A stretch of DNA of 64,000 nt from Janibacter limosus NBRC 16128 (GCF_001570985.1 NZ_BCSS01000011.1:1-64000); one strand, 5' to 3'. Positions 9,063 to 17,467 are shown, counted from the first letter of the stretch. Program-made: numbers and translations. Notes: generated from the sequence alone by a model not told the origin.

Positions 9063-10520
9063 TCAGGCCTTGGGGAAGACCGGCGGGTGGACCTTGGCCA
9101 TCTCCTCGAGGACGCGCACGACCTGGCAGGAGTAGCCGAACTCGTTGTCGTACCAGACGTAGAGGACCAGACGGTCACCAGCGGTGATCGTCGCGCGGCC
9201 GTCGACGATGCCCGCGTGGCGGTTGCCGACGAAGTCGGTGGAGACCACCTCGGGGCTGTCGATGTAGTCGAGCTGCTTGTGCAGGCCGCCGTAGAGCGAG
9301 GCCTCGCGCAGGAAGTCGTTGAGCGTGTCGCGCTCGACCGGCTTCTCGAGAGTGAGGTTGAGGATCGCCATCGAGACATTGGGCGTGGGGACGCGCACCG
9401 AGTTGCCGGTGAGCTTGCCCTCGAGCTCGGGCAGCGCCTTGGCCACGGCCTTGGCCGCGCCGGTCTCGGTGAGCACCATGTTGAGCGCCGCCGAGCGGCC
9501 GCGACGCTCGCCCTTGTGGAAGTTGTCGATGAGGTTCTGGTCGTTGGTGAAGGAGTGCACCGTCTCGATGTGCCCACCGACGACGCCGTACTCGTCGTTG
9601 ATGACCTTGAGCGCGGGGACGATCGCGTTGGTCGTGCAGGAGGCAGCGGTGACGATCTTGTCGTCGGTGCCGATCATCGCGTCGTTGATGCCGCTGACGA
9701 TGTTGGGCAGGCCGCCCTTGCCGGGGGCCGTGAGCAGGACACGGGAGACGCCCGGGCACTGGAGGTGCTGGGAGAGCCCCTCGTCGTCGCGCCACCGGCC
9801 GGTGTTGTCGACGACGACGGCGTCACTGATGCCGTACTGGGTGTAGTCGACGCTCGACGGGCTGTCGGAGTAGATGACCTGGATGAGCGTGCCGTTGGCG
9901 AGGATGGTGTTGGCCTCCTCGTCGACAGTGATCGTGCCGGCGAAAGAGCCGTGGACGGAGTCGCGGCGCAGCAGGCTCGCGCGCTTGGACAGGTCGTTGT
10001 CAGCGCCCTTGCGCACGACGATGGCGCGCAGGCGCAGGCCCTGACCGGTGCCGGCGTGCTCGACGAGAATGCGGGCGAGCAGGCGGCCGATGCGACCGAA
10101 GCCGTAGAGGACCACGTCGGTGCTCGGGAGGGCATTGCTGCCGTGCTTGCCGACGACGTCATCGAGCTCGGCGCGCAGGAAGTCCTCGAGCGCGACGCCC
10201 TCGCCGGCCTCGAGGTGACGGCGGTGCAGCCGGGCGATGTCGACCGACGCAGGACCAGGCTGGAGGGCGGTGAGCGCCTCGAGCAGGGGCAGGGTGTCGT
10301 CGACGTTGAGCTCGATGTCGACGCGACGCGCAAAGCGGTGCGCCTTGAGCACATCGGTGGGCGACTGGCCGAGGAGGGTGCGGCCGTGGATCGCCGTCAC
10401 GACGCCGTACTCACGGTAGAGACGGCCCACGAGAGGGATGATCGCCTCGGCCTTCGCCTGTCGGTCGGCCCACTCGGCCAAGTGGTCGTCTGCTGCGGTG
10501 CTCTGCGGCGTCGTCGTCAT
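9063..10520 (-). CDS. Glyceraldehyde-3-phosphate dehydrogenase, long form
   Basis: Oxidises (or in the gluconeogenic direction forms) glyceraldehyde 3-phosphate with NAD(P). The 485-residue protein carries an extra helical N-terminal region of about 130 residues before a standard GAPDH: Rossmann motif YGFGRIGR (139-146), catalytic Cys in AASCTTN (C295), and phosphate-site TGAAKAVAKALPEL. The length and extension resemble the second, long GAPDH of corynebacteria (GapB type), proposed to act in gluconeogenesis. That fits a neighbouring pyruvate phosphate dikinase gene but is inference. The ATG at 10520 was chosen because it follows TAATCT closely; an upstream in-frame start at 10580 would add 20 unconserved residues. 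Confidence 0.9.
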   Translation of the reverse strand: MTTTPQSTAADDHLAEWADRQAKAEAIIPLVGRLYREYGVVTAIHGRTLLGQSPTDVLKAHRFARRVDIELNVDDTLPLLEALTALQPGPASVDIARLHRRHLEAGEGVALEDFLRAELDDVVGKHGSNALPSTDVVLYGFGRIGRLLARILVEHAGTGQGLRLRAIVVRKGADNDLSKRASLLRRDSVHGSFAGTITVDEEANTILANGTLIQVIYSDSPSSVDYTQYGISDAVVVDNTGRWRDDEGLSQHLQCPGVSRVLLTAPGKGGLPNIVSGINDAMIGTDDKIVTAASCTTNAIVPALKVINDEYGVVGGHIETVHSFTNDQNLIDNFHKGERRGRSAALNMVLTETGAAKAVAKALPELEGKLTGNSVRVPTPNVSMAILNLTLEKPVERDTLNDFLREASLYGGLHKQLDYIDSPEVVSTDFVGNRHAGIVDGRATITAGDRLVLYVWYDNEFGYSCQVVRVLEEMAKVHPPVFPKA

Positions 10521-10596
10521 GGACCCCAAGATTAGTCGGTCGCCGGGATGACCTGTCCTCCGGTCCACGGTGATGTCCACCGCTCGCCCACCCCGG

Positions 10597-11499
10597 TCAG
10601 CCCGGGGTGACCGAGTACAGCGCCTGCACCTTGGACCCTCCCGAGCAGGTGAGCTGGTGCGGGGCGCTCATCGTGCGCACGACCTGGCGAAGGGAGGTCC
10701 GCTCACCGGCATCGACGTGCACCACCCAGGAGTCCTCCCCGGTCGTCTCGACGCGGGGCGGGGCGATGTCCGGGAGGCGCACATCCGGCTCGCTGCCGAG
10801 GACGTCGTGGACCGCCACCTGGGCGGCCGGGTGCCAGGAGCAGCGTCCACGCCAGCGGTTGAGGTCCACGCGCCCGTCGAGGTGATCGAGGATGACCTGC
10901 GGTGCGACATCGCCGTTGAGCCGCCCGTACTGGGAGCCCTCGGGCAGGAGGGCGACATTGCCGGCAAAGCGGTCCCCACCGAGATGCGTGGTCTCCCACA
11001 CCGCCCCGGGCAGTGCGTCGTCGAGAACGGCCGCGACGACCCGGCCGTCGATGGCGCAGCAGACGTCCTTGCGGCCGTGGGTGCACACGAGCAGCAGCGG
11101 CTCAGGGCTCGGATCGGGCAGGTCCTCGAAGCGGGCGGCGAGCGCGACGAGGTCCTCGGGACGACGCCAGGTGGCCCGCCCGACGAGCCCGCGGCGCACA
11201 TCGACGAGGAAGACCGGGCTGTCGCCGTCGGCGCCGACATCAGCCTCGACCAGCTCGCCCTCCTGGCGGCCGTGCCGGCGGATCAGCTGCAGCCGAGCCC
11301 CGAAGCGGCCCATGGCCGCAGACAGCTCCGTGGCGACCTCGCTGAGGAAGTCCGCCTCGATCGGCTTGGCCGGCCACGGGCCGGGGTGGGCCACGAGCAG
11401 CCAGTAGCGCGCGGGCACGGCCGTGCCCACCGGTACGTCGCCGCGCTCGAGGGCGGCGAGCGAGCACCGGAACCGCTGGGCTGACGGGGACGCGCTCAC
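10597..11499 (-). CDS. Sucrase/ferredoxin-like family protein
   Basis: Thioredoxin-fold ferredoxin-like protein of the sucraseferredoxin family, 300 residues; probably binds an iron-sulfur cluster and acts in an unknown redox process. The diagnostic segment is LLVCTHGRKDVCCAIDGR, giving Cys spacing like that of thioredoxin-like [2Fe-2S] ferredoxins, followed by WETTHLGGDRFAGNVALLP, which is strongly characteristic. The C-terminal half holds GRCSWHPAAQVA and CSGG. The start is GTG at 11499: TAGGGT at 11512-11507 (minus strand) lies seven bases upstream, a leaderless layout. That hexamer overlaps the stop of the oxygenase gene upstream. Confidence 0.88.
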   Translation of the reverse strand: MSASPSAQRFRCSLAALERGDVPVGTAVPARYWLLVAHPGPWPAKPIEADFLSEVATELSAAMGRFGARLQLIRRHGRQEGELVEADVGADGDSPVFLVDVRRGLVGRATWRRPEDLVALAARFEDLPDPSPEPLLLVCTHGRKDVCCAIDGRVVAAVLDDALPGAVWETTHLGGDRFAGNVALLPEGSQYGRLNGDVAPQVILDHLDGRVDLNRWRGRCSWHPAAQVAVHDVLGSEPDVRLPDIAPPRVETTGEDSWVVHVDAGERTSLRQVVRTMSAPHQLTCSGGSKVQALYSVTPG

Positions 11500-11509
11500 A
11501 CCGGCGACC

Positions 11510-12745
11510 CTACGCGGGCGGGGGCTGCGCGGGGACTGCGACCCCGGCGACGACGAGTCGGCGGGTCAGGTCCGGGGCGAGCACCGTGGCGTCGCCGACC
11601 GCGAGCCACGCCGTGACGTCGTCGACCTCCGTCGCGGTGAGGGGCAGCCGCCCGGCCCTGCTGACGAGGACGGCCCCGTCGGCGGACGGTTCCAGCGACG
11701 CCTGCAGGTGCTTGCGGGGCGCGATGGGCAGTCCGTCCGCTCCGTCGGCCAGCGCCTGCGTGGTGCTGAGCGGTGAGATCGGTGCGGGCCGGCCGGCAGA
11801 TCGCGACCGGGCGGCCAGCTGGGCCGCGACGGCGGACTCGTCGACGGCGGCGATCGCGTCGAGGAGGGCCGCGCGCACTGCAGCCAGGTCGTGGGCGAGG
11901 TCCGCGGGATCGGTGACGTCCACACCCGGACGCAGGGAGGTCCGATGCTCCGGGAGGTCGGCAAGCGCCCTGCGCGCCGTGTCGAGGACGGCTTCGGCGA
12001 CGTGCCCTCGGTGCCACACGTGGACGCCGACGGTCAGGTGCGTGCTGACCCCGCCGAGCGCGGTCGCCGAATGCAGCCAACCGCGAGGGATGTACAGCGC
12101 GTCGCCGGGGCGCAGGGTCACGTCGAGGTGCGCCTCCCCCTTCGCCGCCTCGTCGACCGCCTGGCGGTGGTCCTGCCAGGGCTGATCACGAAGGGGGTGG
12201 GGCTGGACGGGTGGGTGCAGGCGCCAGTGCTTGTCCCCGCCGACCTGCAGCACGAAGACGTCGTGCACGTCGTAGTGGGCGGCGAAGCCGCGGCTCTGCG
12301 GGGGCGTGACATAGGCGTTGACCTGCACGGGATGCCCGAGGTCTGCCGACAGGTCCTGGGCGAAATCGAGCACCGGGGGGTGGGTCCGGTGCAGGCCCTG
12401 CAGGACGAGGGTGTGGCCTTCGGCGAAGAGTCGCAGCAGCGCCGTGTCGTCCAGCTGGTCGCTCACCCCGGCTCCGACACCGCCGCCACGGGTGAAGTCA
12501 CCGTCGGCGAGGGTGCGCCCTTCGCGGGCCACGCGCAGGAAGGGGGTGCGCAGGCCGTGCACCGAGAGCAGCCGGTCGACGGCACGGTTGTCGAGCAGGT
12601 CGTCGAAGGGCGCCGGCAGCGCCTGCGCCGGGACGTGCCTGGGCTCGTGACCCCAGGATGCGGCGAGCTCCTGCGGCTGGAGGTCGGTGACGCGGGCGAG
12701 GCCGGCGCACCGCTCAGGTGCACCGGCCTCGTCAGGGTGGGTCAC
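11510..12745 (-). CDS. JmjC/cupin-4 family 2-oxoglutarate oxygenase
   Basis: Predicted Fe(II)/2-oxoglutarate-dependent protein or peptide hydroxylase of the cupin-4 (RoxA/NO66-like) family, 411 residues. The JmjC core shows the metal pair HYDVHDVFVLQV (HxD), then KHWRLHPP, and the distal His in PRGWLHSA. The C-terminal third (about 270-411) looks like the helical and winged-helix tail of bacterial ribosomal oxygenases. The GTG start directly abuts the TGA of the small Gly/Asp/Ala-repeat gene at 12746, so the pair is coupled. In known family members the substrates are ribosomal proteins. Here the upstream repeat protein is a candidate substrate, which is inference. Confidence 0.85.
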   Translation of the reverse strand: MTHPDEAGAPERCAGLARVTDLQPQELAASWGHEPRHVPAQALPAPFDDLLDNRAVDRLLSVHGLRTPFLRVAREGRTLADGDFTRGGGVGAGVSDQLDDTALLRLFAEGHTLVLQGLHRTHPPVLDFAQDLSADLGHPVQVNAYVTPPQSRGFAAHYDVHDVFVLQVGGDKHWRLHPPVQPHPLRDQPWQDHRQAVDEAAKGEAHLDVTLRPGDALYIPRGWLHSATALGGVSTHLTVGVHVWHRGHVAEAVLDTARRALADLPEHRTSLRPGVDVTDPADLAHDLAAVRAALLDAIAAVDESAVAAQLAARSRSAGRPAPISPLSTTQALADGADGLPIAPRKHLQASLEPSADGAVLVSRAGRLPLTATEVDDVTAWLAVGDATVLAPDLTRRLVVAGVAVPAQPPPA

Positions 12746-13006
12746 TCAGAGGCCCCGCTCCGTGGGAGCAGCACCGCCGTCGGCACCGCCGTCGCCGGCA
12801 GCACCATCAGCGCCACCGTCACCAGCAGCGCCGTCGCCAGCAGCACCATCGGCACCGCCATCGCCACCGTCACCAGCAGCGCCATCGCCGGCAGCACCAT
12901 CGGCGCCACCGTCGCCAGCAGAACCATCGGACTGCGGGGCCTGGGTCGGCACGCCGCCGATGGCCTCCTCGGGCAGGTCGGGGGTCTCGTTCGGAGGCTG
13001 CGTCAT
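12746..13006 (-). CDS. Small Gly/Asp/Ala-repeat protein, possible precursor peptide
   Basis: 86-residue protein with an ordinary N-terminal part (MTQPPNETPDLPEEAIGG) and a low-complexity tail built from AGDGGADGA and AGDGA units, ending APTERGL. No Cys, Lys or aromatic residue is present. ATG at 13006 is preceded by AAGGAG eight bases upstream; longer in-frame starts lack a site. It ends one base before the start of the JmjC/cupin oxygenase. A leader-like N-terminus, an Asp-rich repetitive core and an adjacent hydroxylase suggest a modified peptide or hydroxylase substrate, but nothing in the sequence proves it. Alternatively it is a disordered regulatory protein. Function is not recognised. 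Confidence 0.7.
   Translation of the reverse strand: MTQPPNETPDLPEEAIGGVPTQAPQSDGSAGDGGADGAAGDGAAGDGGDGGADGAAGDGAAGDGGADGAAGDGGADGGAAPTERGL
12782..12930. repeat. Tandem repeats coding for the GDG/ADG tail
   Basis: Degenerate tandem units such as GCACCATCGGCGCCACCGTC and GCCGTCGCCGGCA recur through the 3' part of the 86-residue gene. Unit number is likely to vary between strains by slippage. Confidence 0.65.
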
Positions 13007-13152
13007 GGTGCTTCTCCTTCGTCTGGGGTGTGGACAGGCATCGTGCCCATACCCCCTGTCCATCGGACCATGCGCTCTCGAGGCGGACCACGCGGCGCGC
13101 CTCGTCAGCCCACGATGGATCCGCTTGTGGCACAACGCGTTACTGTCATTTC

Positions 13153-14448
13153 ATGAGTGACACCGAGGCCCGTGACTTCGACATCGTCCTCGTCGGAGCC
13201 ACTGGCTTCGTCGGACGGCTGACCGCAGGGCACCTGCGCGACCATGCCCCTGAGGGGACGCGGATCGCGATCGCCGGGCGTTCCCGCGACCGCCTGGAGG
13301 CGCTCTCTGCCGAGCTCGGCGGGGTCGCTGCGGCCTGGCCCCGGCTCGTCATCGACGTCGCCGACCCTGCCGCCTGCGCCGATCTCGCCGCACGCACGCG
13401 GGTCCTCGTGACCACAGTCGGCCCATACGCCATCCACGGAGGCGAGCTCGTCAAGGCCTGCGCGCTCGCCGGCACCCACTACGCCGACCTGACCGGCGAG
13501 GTCCTCTTCGTGCGGGACAGCGCAGAGGCCTTCCACGAGGTCGCCGCGCGCTCCGGAGCGCGCATCGTGCACTCCTGCGGCTTCGACTCCATCCCCTCCG
13601 ACCTGGGGGTCTGGGAGACCGCTCGGACGGCTGCCGACGAGGGCGCCGGACAGCTCACCGACACGGTCCTCTTCGTCCGTCGCCTCAAGGGCGGTCTCTC
13701 CGGCGGGACCATCGACTCGATGCGCAAGCAGGCCATCGCTGCACGGGAGTCGCTCGAGGACCGTCGCGCGATGACCGACCCCTACGGGCTCTCCCCCGAC
13801 CGGGCTGCGGAGCCGACCAAGGCCGACCGGTCCGACTCCGACGCCGAGTCCGTGCGCACCGGTCGGGTGCGCTCCTTCGCCAAGGGACTGGGCTCACGCC
13901 TTCCGGTGCGCCGGACCGAGGACGGGCACTGGACCGGCCCCTTCGTCATGGCCTCCTTCAACACCCGCATCGTGCGCCGCAGCAACGCGCTCTTGGGGTG
14001 GCAGTACGGCCGAGCCTTCCGCTACCACGAGGTGACCGACTTCGGGTCGCGCGCCACGGCCCCCCTTCGCGCCACCGGCACCACCGCCGGGCTGGTCGGC
14101 CTCGTCGCGGGACTGTCCTTCTCCCCGACCCGCAGGGTCGTCGACCGCTTCCTGCCGGCACCGGGCGAGGGGCCCGACGAGGAGTCCCGCGCCAACGGAT
14201 GCTTCGCGCTCGAGGTCGTCGCGGGGACGACGAGCGGAGCCAAGTACGCGACGCAGGTCGCCGCCGACGCCGACCCCGGCTACAGCGGCACCGCGATCAT
14301 GCTCGGTCAGTCCGCACTGTGCCTGGCCGAGGACGACCTCGACAGCGCGGGCGGCGTCATCACCCCGGCCGTCGCGATGGCCGCCCCGCTCATCGAGCGC
14401 CTGCGCACGCAGGGCTTCACGATCTCGACCCGCCGCTGCCCCGACTGA
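13153..14448 (+). CDS. Saccharopine dehydrogenase-like / trans-acting enoyl reductase family protein
   Basis: NAD(P)-binding oxidoreductase of 431 residues, related to the mycobacterial trans-acting enoyl reductase and saccharopine-dehydrogenase-like proteins. The N-terminal Rossmann motif is VGATGFVGRLTAGHL, followed by IAGRSRDRL, then TTVGPYAIHGGELVKACA and THYADLTGE, which are characteristic of the family, and HSCGFDSIPSDLG. Mycobacterial relatives reduce polyketide-derived lipid precursors; no polyketide synthase is nearby, so the substrate is open. TACTGT at 13141-13146 lies six bases before the ATG, so the transcript is probably leaderless. It is divergent from the Gly/Asp repeat gene. 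Confidence 0.85.
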   Translation: MSDTEARDFDIVLVGATGFVGRLTAGHLRDHAPEGTRIAIAGRSRDRLEALSAELGGVAAAWPRLVIDVADPAACADLAARTRVLVTTVGPYAIHGGELVKACALAGTHYADLTGEVLFVRDSAEAFHEVAARSGARIVHSCGFDSIPSDLGVWETARTAADEGAGQLTDTVLFVRRLKGGLSGGTIDSMRKQAIAARESLEDRRAMTDPYGLSPDRAAEPTKADRSDSDAESVRTGRVRSFAKGLGSRLPVRRTEDGHWTGPFVMASFNTRIVRRSNALLGWQYGRAFRYHEVTDFGSRATAPLRATGTTAGLVGLVAGLSFSPTRRVVDRFLPAPGEGPDEESRANGCFALEVVAGTTSGAKYATQVAADADPGYSGTAIMLGQSALCLAEDDLDSAGGVITPAVAMAAPLIERLRTQGFTISTRRCPD

Positions 14449-14451
14449 CCG

Positions 14452-15549
14452 CTACTCGTCCAGGCGGGCCAGCGGCACGGGGTCGTCGGTCCCCTCGACC
14501 CGCACGTCGCGGTGCCAGGACTCGGTGCGGTGGCGGGTGGTCCACCCCATGGACGCATAGATCCCGTCGGCCCCTGTCGGGCTGTCGGCGTCGACCTCGA
14601 GCGCGACCCGGTTGCGCCCCCGCGCGGCCGTGTCGGACATGACGGCGTGGAGCAGCGACTTGGCGACACCTCGACCACGCGCCAGGCGGTGGACACCGAT
14701 GTAGTCGATGTACGTGCCACGGACCCCTGACGCGTCCTCCGGGAGTACGGCCGCGGCCACGGCCCCGCCGGGGACCCAGTGGCCCTCGACCTCGATCTCG
14801 GCGATCCACCAGTGGTCCCACCGGTGGCCCGGCGCCTCGCGGAGCCGGGCGAGGAACTCGGGGAAGGACTCGCGGTAGGAGTTGAAGTGGTCTGCGAAGG
14901 ACTCCTCGATCATCCGGTAGACCGCCTGCAGGTCCGCGGCGAAGGGGGTGCCGTCCTCGCGTCGATCCACCTGACGGACCACCACGCCCTCCCTGGCATG
15001 GGTCGTGACGAGGTCCTCGTCACCGGGCTCCACCGGTCGACGCATCTGCAGCCACGTGCGGGCGAGGGTGAAGCCGTTGTCCTGCAACAGCCGTCGCAGG
15101 CGCTCGTCGTCCTCGTGCACGGACATGTCGAGCCGGGTGCCACCGAGCCCCCGCCCACGCGAGATGCGCAGGGCGACCGACTCCGCCCAGGCGAGGACCG
15201 AGGGGGCCACCTGCTCCTCGACCTCGGCGCCGAGAGCAGGGTCGGTCGTCAGCTCGACATTGCTCCGCCCGGCCGCCCGGTCGTGCACGCGGGCCCAGAC
15301 CCGGATGACGCCTTTGGGGTCGATGACGACGACCTGCCGGCGCGTCCACGACGCCTCTCCGACGGCCTCGTTGGCGACGAGCTCCTCCTCGATGGAGCCG
15401 GAGCCGTCGACGGCCTTCTTCGCCGTCGAGACCAGAGCGATGAGCTCATCGACATCCCCCTCGTCGGGGGCGCGGGTGGACCACCCCTCGGGCAGGTCCA
15501 CGGGGACGATCGGCAGGAATCCGGCTTGCGCGCGCGGGCTGCCGCTCAC
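14452..15549 (-). CDS. GNAT-family acetyltransferase, two-domain
   Basis: Acetyl-CoA-dependent N-acetyltransferase of 365 residues with tandem GNAT folds. The C-terminal fold holds the cofactor loop GVHRLARGRGVAKSLLHAVM and VALEVDADSPTGADGIYASMGW. The N-terminal fold (about 1-170) is degenerate and is typical of mycothiol-synthase-like double GNATs, but the substrate is unknown. The GTG start at 15549 overlaps the stop of the upstream crotonase gene (GTGA), so the two are co-transcribed and coupled. It is convergent with the reductase gene, with only 3 bp between stops. Confidence 0.83.
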   Translation of the reverse strand: MSGSPRAQAGFLPIVPVDLPEGWSTRAPDEGDVDELIALVSTAKKAVDGSGSIEEELVANEAVGEASWTRRQVVVIDPKGVIRVWARVHDRAAGRSNVELTTDPALGAEVEEQVAPSVLAWAESVALRISRGRGLGGTRLDMSVHEDDERLRRLLQDNGFTLARTWLQMRRPVEPGDEDLVTTHAREGVVVRQVDRREDGTPFAADLQAVYRMIEESFADHFNSYRESFPEFLARLREAPGHRWDHWWIAEIEVEGHWVPGGAVAAAVLPEDASGVRGTYIDYIGVHRLARGRGVAKSLLHAVMSDTAARGRNRVALEVDADSPTGADGIYASMGWTTRHRTESWHRDVRVEGTDDPVPLARLDE

Positions 15550-16355
15550 GGGACGAGGCGGCGCTGTCGGGGAAGGAACTCGGGCTGCTGCTTGCGGGCG
15601 TTGGCCGCCCGGGCGCGGGCGGCGTTGGGTCCGAAGAGCAGCGGCAGCTGCTCCCACCGCTCACGAGCGAAGGTGTGCCGGGCGCTGCGGTGCCAGGTGC
15701 TGTCGAAGAGCCGCTTCGTCGCGGCCAGGGCGTCGGGCGAGCGGGTGGCCAGCTGGTCAGCGAGCTCGAAGGCGGCCGCCACCGGGTCGTCAGAGAGCTC
15801 GGTGACCAGCCCGATCTGCTGGGCCCGGTCGCCGGAGATCTTGTCCGCGGTCATCGTCAGCCGCTTGGCCACGTCGATGCCGACGAGCTCGGAGAGCGCC
15901 TGCACCCCCGACATGTCCGGGATGATCCCCCAGCGACCCTCGAGGACCGACCAGGTCGACTCGGGGTGGGCGATGCGGAAGTCCGCGGCGAGCGCAATCT
16001 GCAGCCCGCCGCCCAGGCAGTGACCCGACACGGCCGCGATGACCGGGACGGGCAGGCGACGAAAGCCCCACGCGGCCTCCTGGAAGGTGTTGGTGCCGCG
16101 CCAGGGTCGTGGCACGAACCGGCGCACGATGTCCGACGGTTTCTTCATCGCGGACCCGAAGTCGAGGCCGGCGCAGAAGGACTCCCCCTCGCCGGAGATG
16201 ACCACGGCACGCAGCCGACGGTCGGCAGCGAGCCCGTGGGCCGCAGCCGCGAGGTCATCGAGCATGTCGAGCGTGAGCGCGTTGAGCTTGTCCGGGCGGG
16301 CGAGGCGCACGTGGGCGATGCCGTCCTGGATGGTCGTGGTGATGTACCGAGGCAT
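15546..16355 (-). CDS. Enoyl-CoA hydratase/isomerase (crotonase) family protein
   Basis: Crotonase-fold acyl-CoA enzyme, 269 residues, likely acting on an enoyl-CoA or related thioester in lipid catabolism. The acyl-CoA binding segment is GEGESFCAGLDFG, the oxyanion segment SGHCLGGGLQIALAADFRIA, and GIIPDMSG follows; the DMSG replaces the usual acidic GxxPG residues seen in true hydratases, so exact chemistry is uncertain. TAGGGT (minus strand, 16367-16362) lies six bases upstream of the ATG, a leaderless layout. It is the first gene of a pair with the acetyltransferase downstream. Confidence 0.87.
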   Translation of the reverse strand: MPRYITTTIQDGIAHVRLARPDKLNALTLDMLDDLAAAAHGLAADRRLRAVVISGEGESFCAGLDFGSAMKKPSDIVRRFVPRPWRGTNTFQEAAWGFRRLPVPVIAAVSGHCLGGGLQIALAADFRIAHPESTWSVLEGRWGIIPDMSGVQALSELVGIDVAKRLTMTADKISGDRAQQIGLVTELSDDPVAAAFELADQLATRSPDALAATKRLFDSTWHRSARHTFARERWEQLPLLFGPNAARARAANARKQQPEFLPRQRRLVP

Positions 16356-16372
16356 GCACCCACCCTAATTCC

Positions 16373-16419
16373 GGACGGGGACGACGGAAGGGCCCCGTCC
16401 GAGGACGAGACCCTTCCGT
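16373..16419. terminator. Overlapping alternative hairpins after the Ser/Thr-rich protein gene
   Basis: GGACGGGG (16373-16380) pairs with CCCCGTCC (16393-16400). Alternatively ACGGAAGGG (16384-16392) pairs with CCCTTCCGT (16411-16419). The two stems are mutually exclusive. They lie just past the stop at 16438 and before the crotonase promoter, so termination of the upstream gene is the likely role. Confidence 0.6.
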
Positions 16420-16437
16420 GTCAGGAGTGGTGGTGGA

Positions 16438-17196
16438 TCAGACGGCGTCGAGGTACTTGCCGAGGATCTCCGAGACGTCCTTGCTGGTCTTCTTGGTGAC
16501 GGAGGTGATCAGGTAGGTGGTCCCGCCCTTTTCGCCAGCGCACTGCATCGTCGAGGACATCGAGCCGCAGTGGTAGTCACCGACCTTTTCGTCCTTGTCC
16601 CAGACGGCCTCGAAGTCGCTCGGCTTGATGGCGTCGCTGGAGACGACGCTGATGGTGTCGGAGCCCTTGGTGTAGACCGCGGTCACCTGGCCGGCAGCGT
16701 CACTCGTCTTGCCCTTCTTCCACCCGTCGAACTCGTCGGGGAAGTCACCGCCACCGGCGGCGGAGGAGGACTCGCTCGAGGTCTCGCTGGTGGGCTCGGA
16801 CGTGGTCTCGCTCGTCGGCTCCGTGGTGGAGGACTCGCTCGTCGGCTCCGACGTCGAGCTCTCGCTCGTCGACTGGGAGGTCGACGACGATGACGAGGAC
16901 TCCTCGTCATCGCCACGGAGGACGAAGAATCCGCCGATGCAGCACAGGAGGAGGATCAGTGCGACACCGCCGGCGATACCGGCGATGAGGCCCTTGCCCG
17001 GGCCCTTCTTCGGCGGCTGACCGCCGGGGCCACCCGTGGGACCACCGAAGTTGCCGGGGGGCGGACCCCCCTGGCCACCGTGGCCGGGCTGGCCGTACGG
17101 ACCGGGCTGACCCGGCGTCTGGGGCGTCTGCCCGTAAGGACTGCCCGGAGGCGGAGGTGTGTTCGGGCCGCTCGGCCCCCCTGGTGGTGTGGTCAT
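16438..17196 (-). CDS. Single-pass membrane protein with Pro/Gly-rich N-terminus and Ser/Thr-rich stalk
   Basis: 252-residue bitopic protein of unknown function. Residues 1-65 are a cytoplasmic Pro/Gly-rich tract, residues about 72-92 one transmembrane helix, residues about 95-150 a Ser/Thr/Glu repeat stalk (units such as TSESSTSEPTSE), and the last 100 residues a globular extracellular domain with two Cys (HCGSMSSTMQC), probably a disulfide. This design is common in actinobacterial surface proteins. ATG at 17196 was preferred to the GTG 10 codons upstream because the Pro/Gly tract begins there. Its 5' region diverges from the 6C-like RNA. Confidence 0.8.
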   Translation of the reverse strand: MTTPPGGPSGPNTPPPPGSPYGQTPQTPGQPGPYGQPGHGGQGGPPPGNFGGPTGGPGGQPPKKGPGKGLIAGIAGGVALILLLCCIGGFFVLRGDDEESSSSSSTSQSTSESSTSEPTSESSTTEPTSETTSEPTSETSSESSSAAGGGDFPDEFDGWKKGKTSDAAGQVTAVYTKGSDTISVVSSDAIKPSDFEAVWDKDEKVGDYHCGSMSSTMQCAGEKGGTTYLITSVTKKTSKDVSEILGKYLDAV

Positions 17197-17254
17197 GGAC
17201 CCAATCGTCACACAAGCCCGCCCCATACGACAGATCCACGAGGAGGTGCGGGCA

Positions 17255-17365
17255 CGACGAAGGGCGGGACTCCCCCTGCGGAATCCCGCCCTGCGTCGGG
17301 CTGCGGAACCCCCCTGCAGGTTCCGAGCCAGTGTCAGTCGGCGTCCCCCTGCCTGCTGACACCGA
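17255..17365 (+). ncRNA. 6C-type small RNA (three C-loop hairpins)
   Basis: Three consecutive stem-loops each expose CCCCCTGC. Stem 1 pairs AGGGCGGGA (17261-17269) with TCCCGCCCT (17284-17292). Stem 2 pairs GGAACC (17305-17310) with GGTTCC (17319-17324) and contains a run of six C. Stem 3 pairs GTGTCAG (17331-17337) with CTGACAC (17356-17362). The 6C RNA class of actinomycetes is defined by at least two hairpins with runs of about six C in the loops. C-rich loops set the strand as plus. Ends are approximate; TACGAC at 17226 may be the -10 element. No coding frame fits here. In corynebacteria and mycobacteria 6C RNAs pair with G-rich target mRNAs. Confidence 0.78.
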
Positions 17366-17467
17366 TGAATTTACGGAGCGGGCACGGTGGGGTCGATGGG
17401 GAGAAGTACCCATGTTTGTGTGGGGCCCCCCGCCGGGGCGCCCGGGGGCCAGCTCCCGGGCGGGTGC

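Noticed and set aside
9057-10535. Plus-strand frame opposite GAPDH
   Set aside because: It is an antisense shadow; the GAPDH frame contains the catalytic Cys and cofactor motifs.
12782-12930. Possible CRISPR array in the tandem repeats
   Set aside because: The units are degenerate, contiguous, without unique spacers and in frame with a protein, and no cas genes are present.
12718-13152. Upstream extension of the saccharopine-dehydrogenase-like frame
   Set aside because: The extension is His/Arg-rich, antisense to the Gly/Asp repeat gene. The leaderless start at 13153 is well supported.
17371-17467. Terminator of the 6C-like RNA or of the SRPBCC gene in the very GC-rich stretch
   Set aside because: Several G/C blocks could pair (for example GGGGCCCC and CCCGGGGGCC), but no single clear stem stands out, so no terminator was called.
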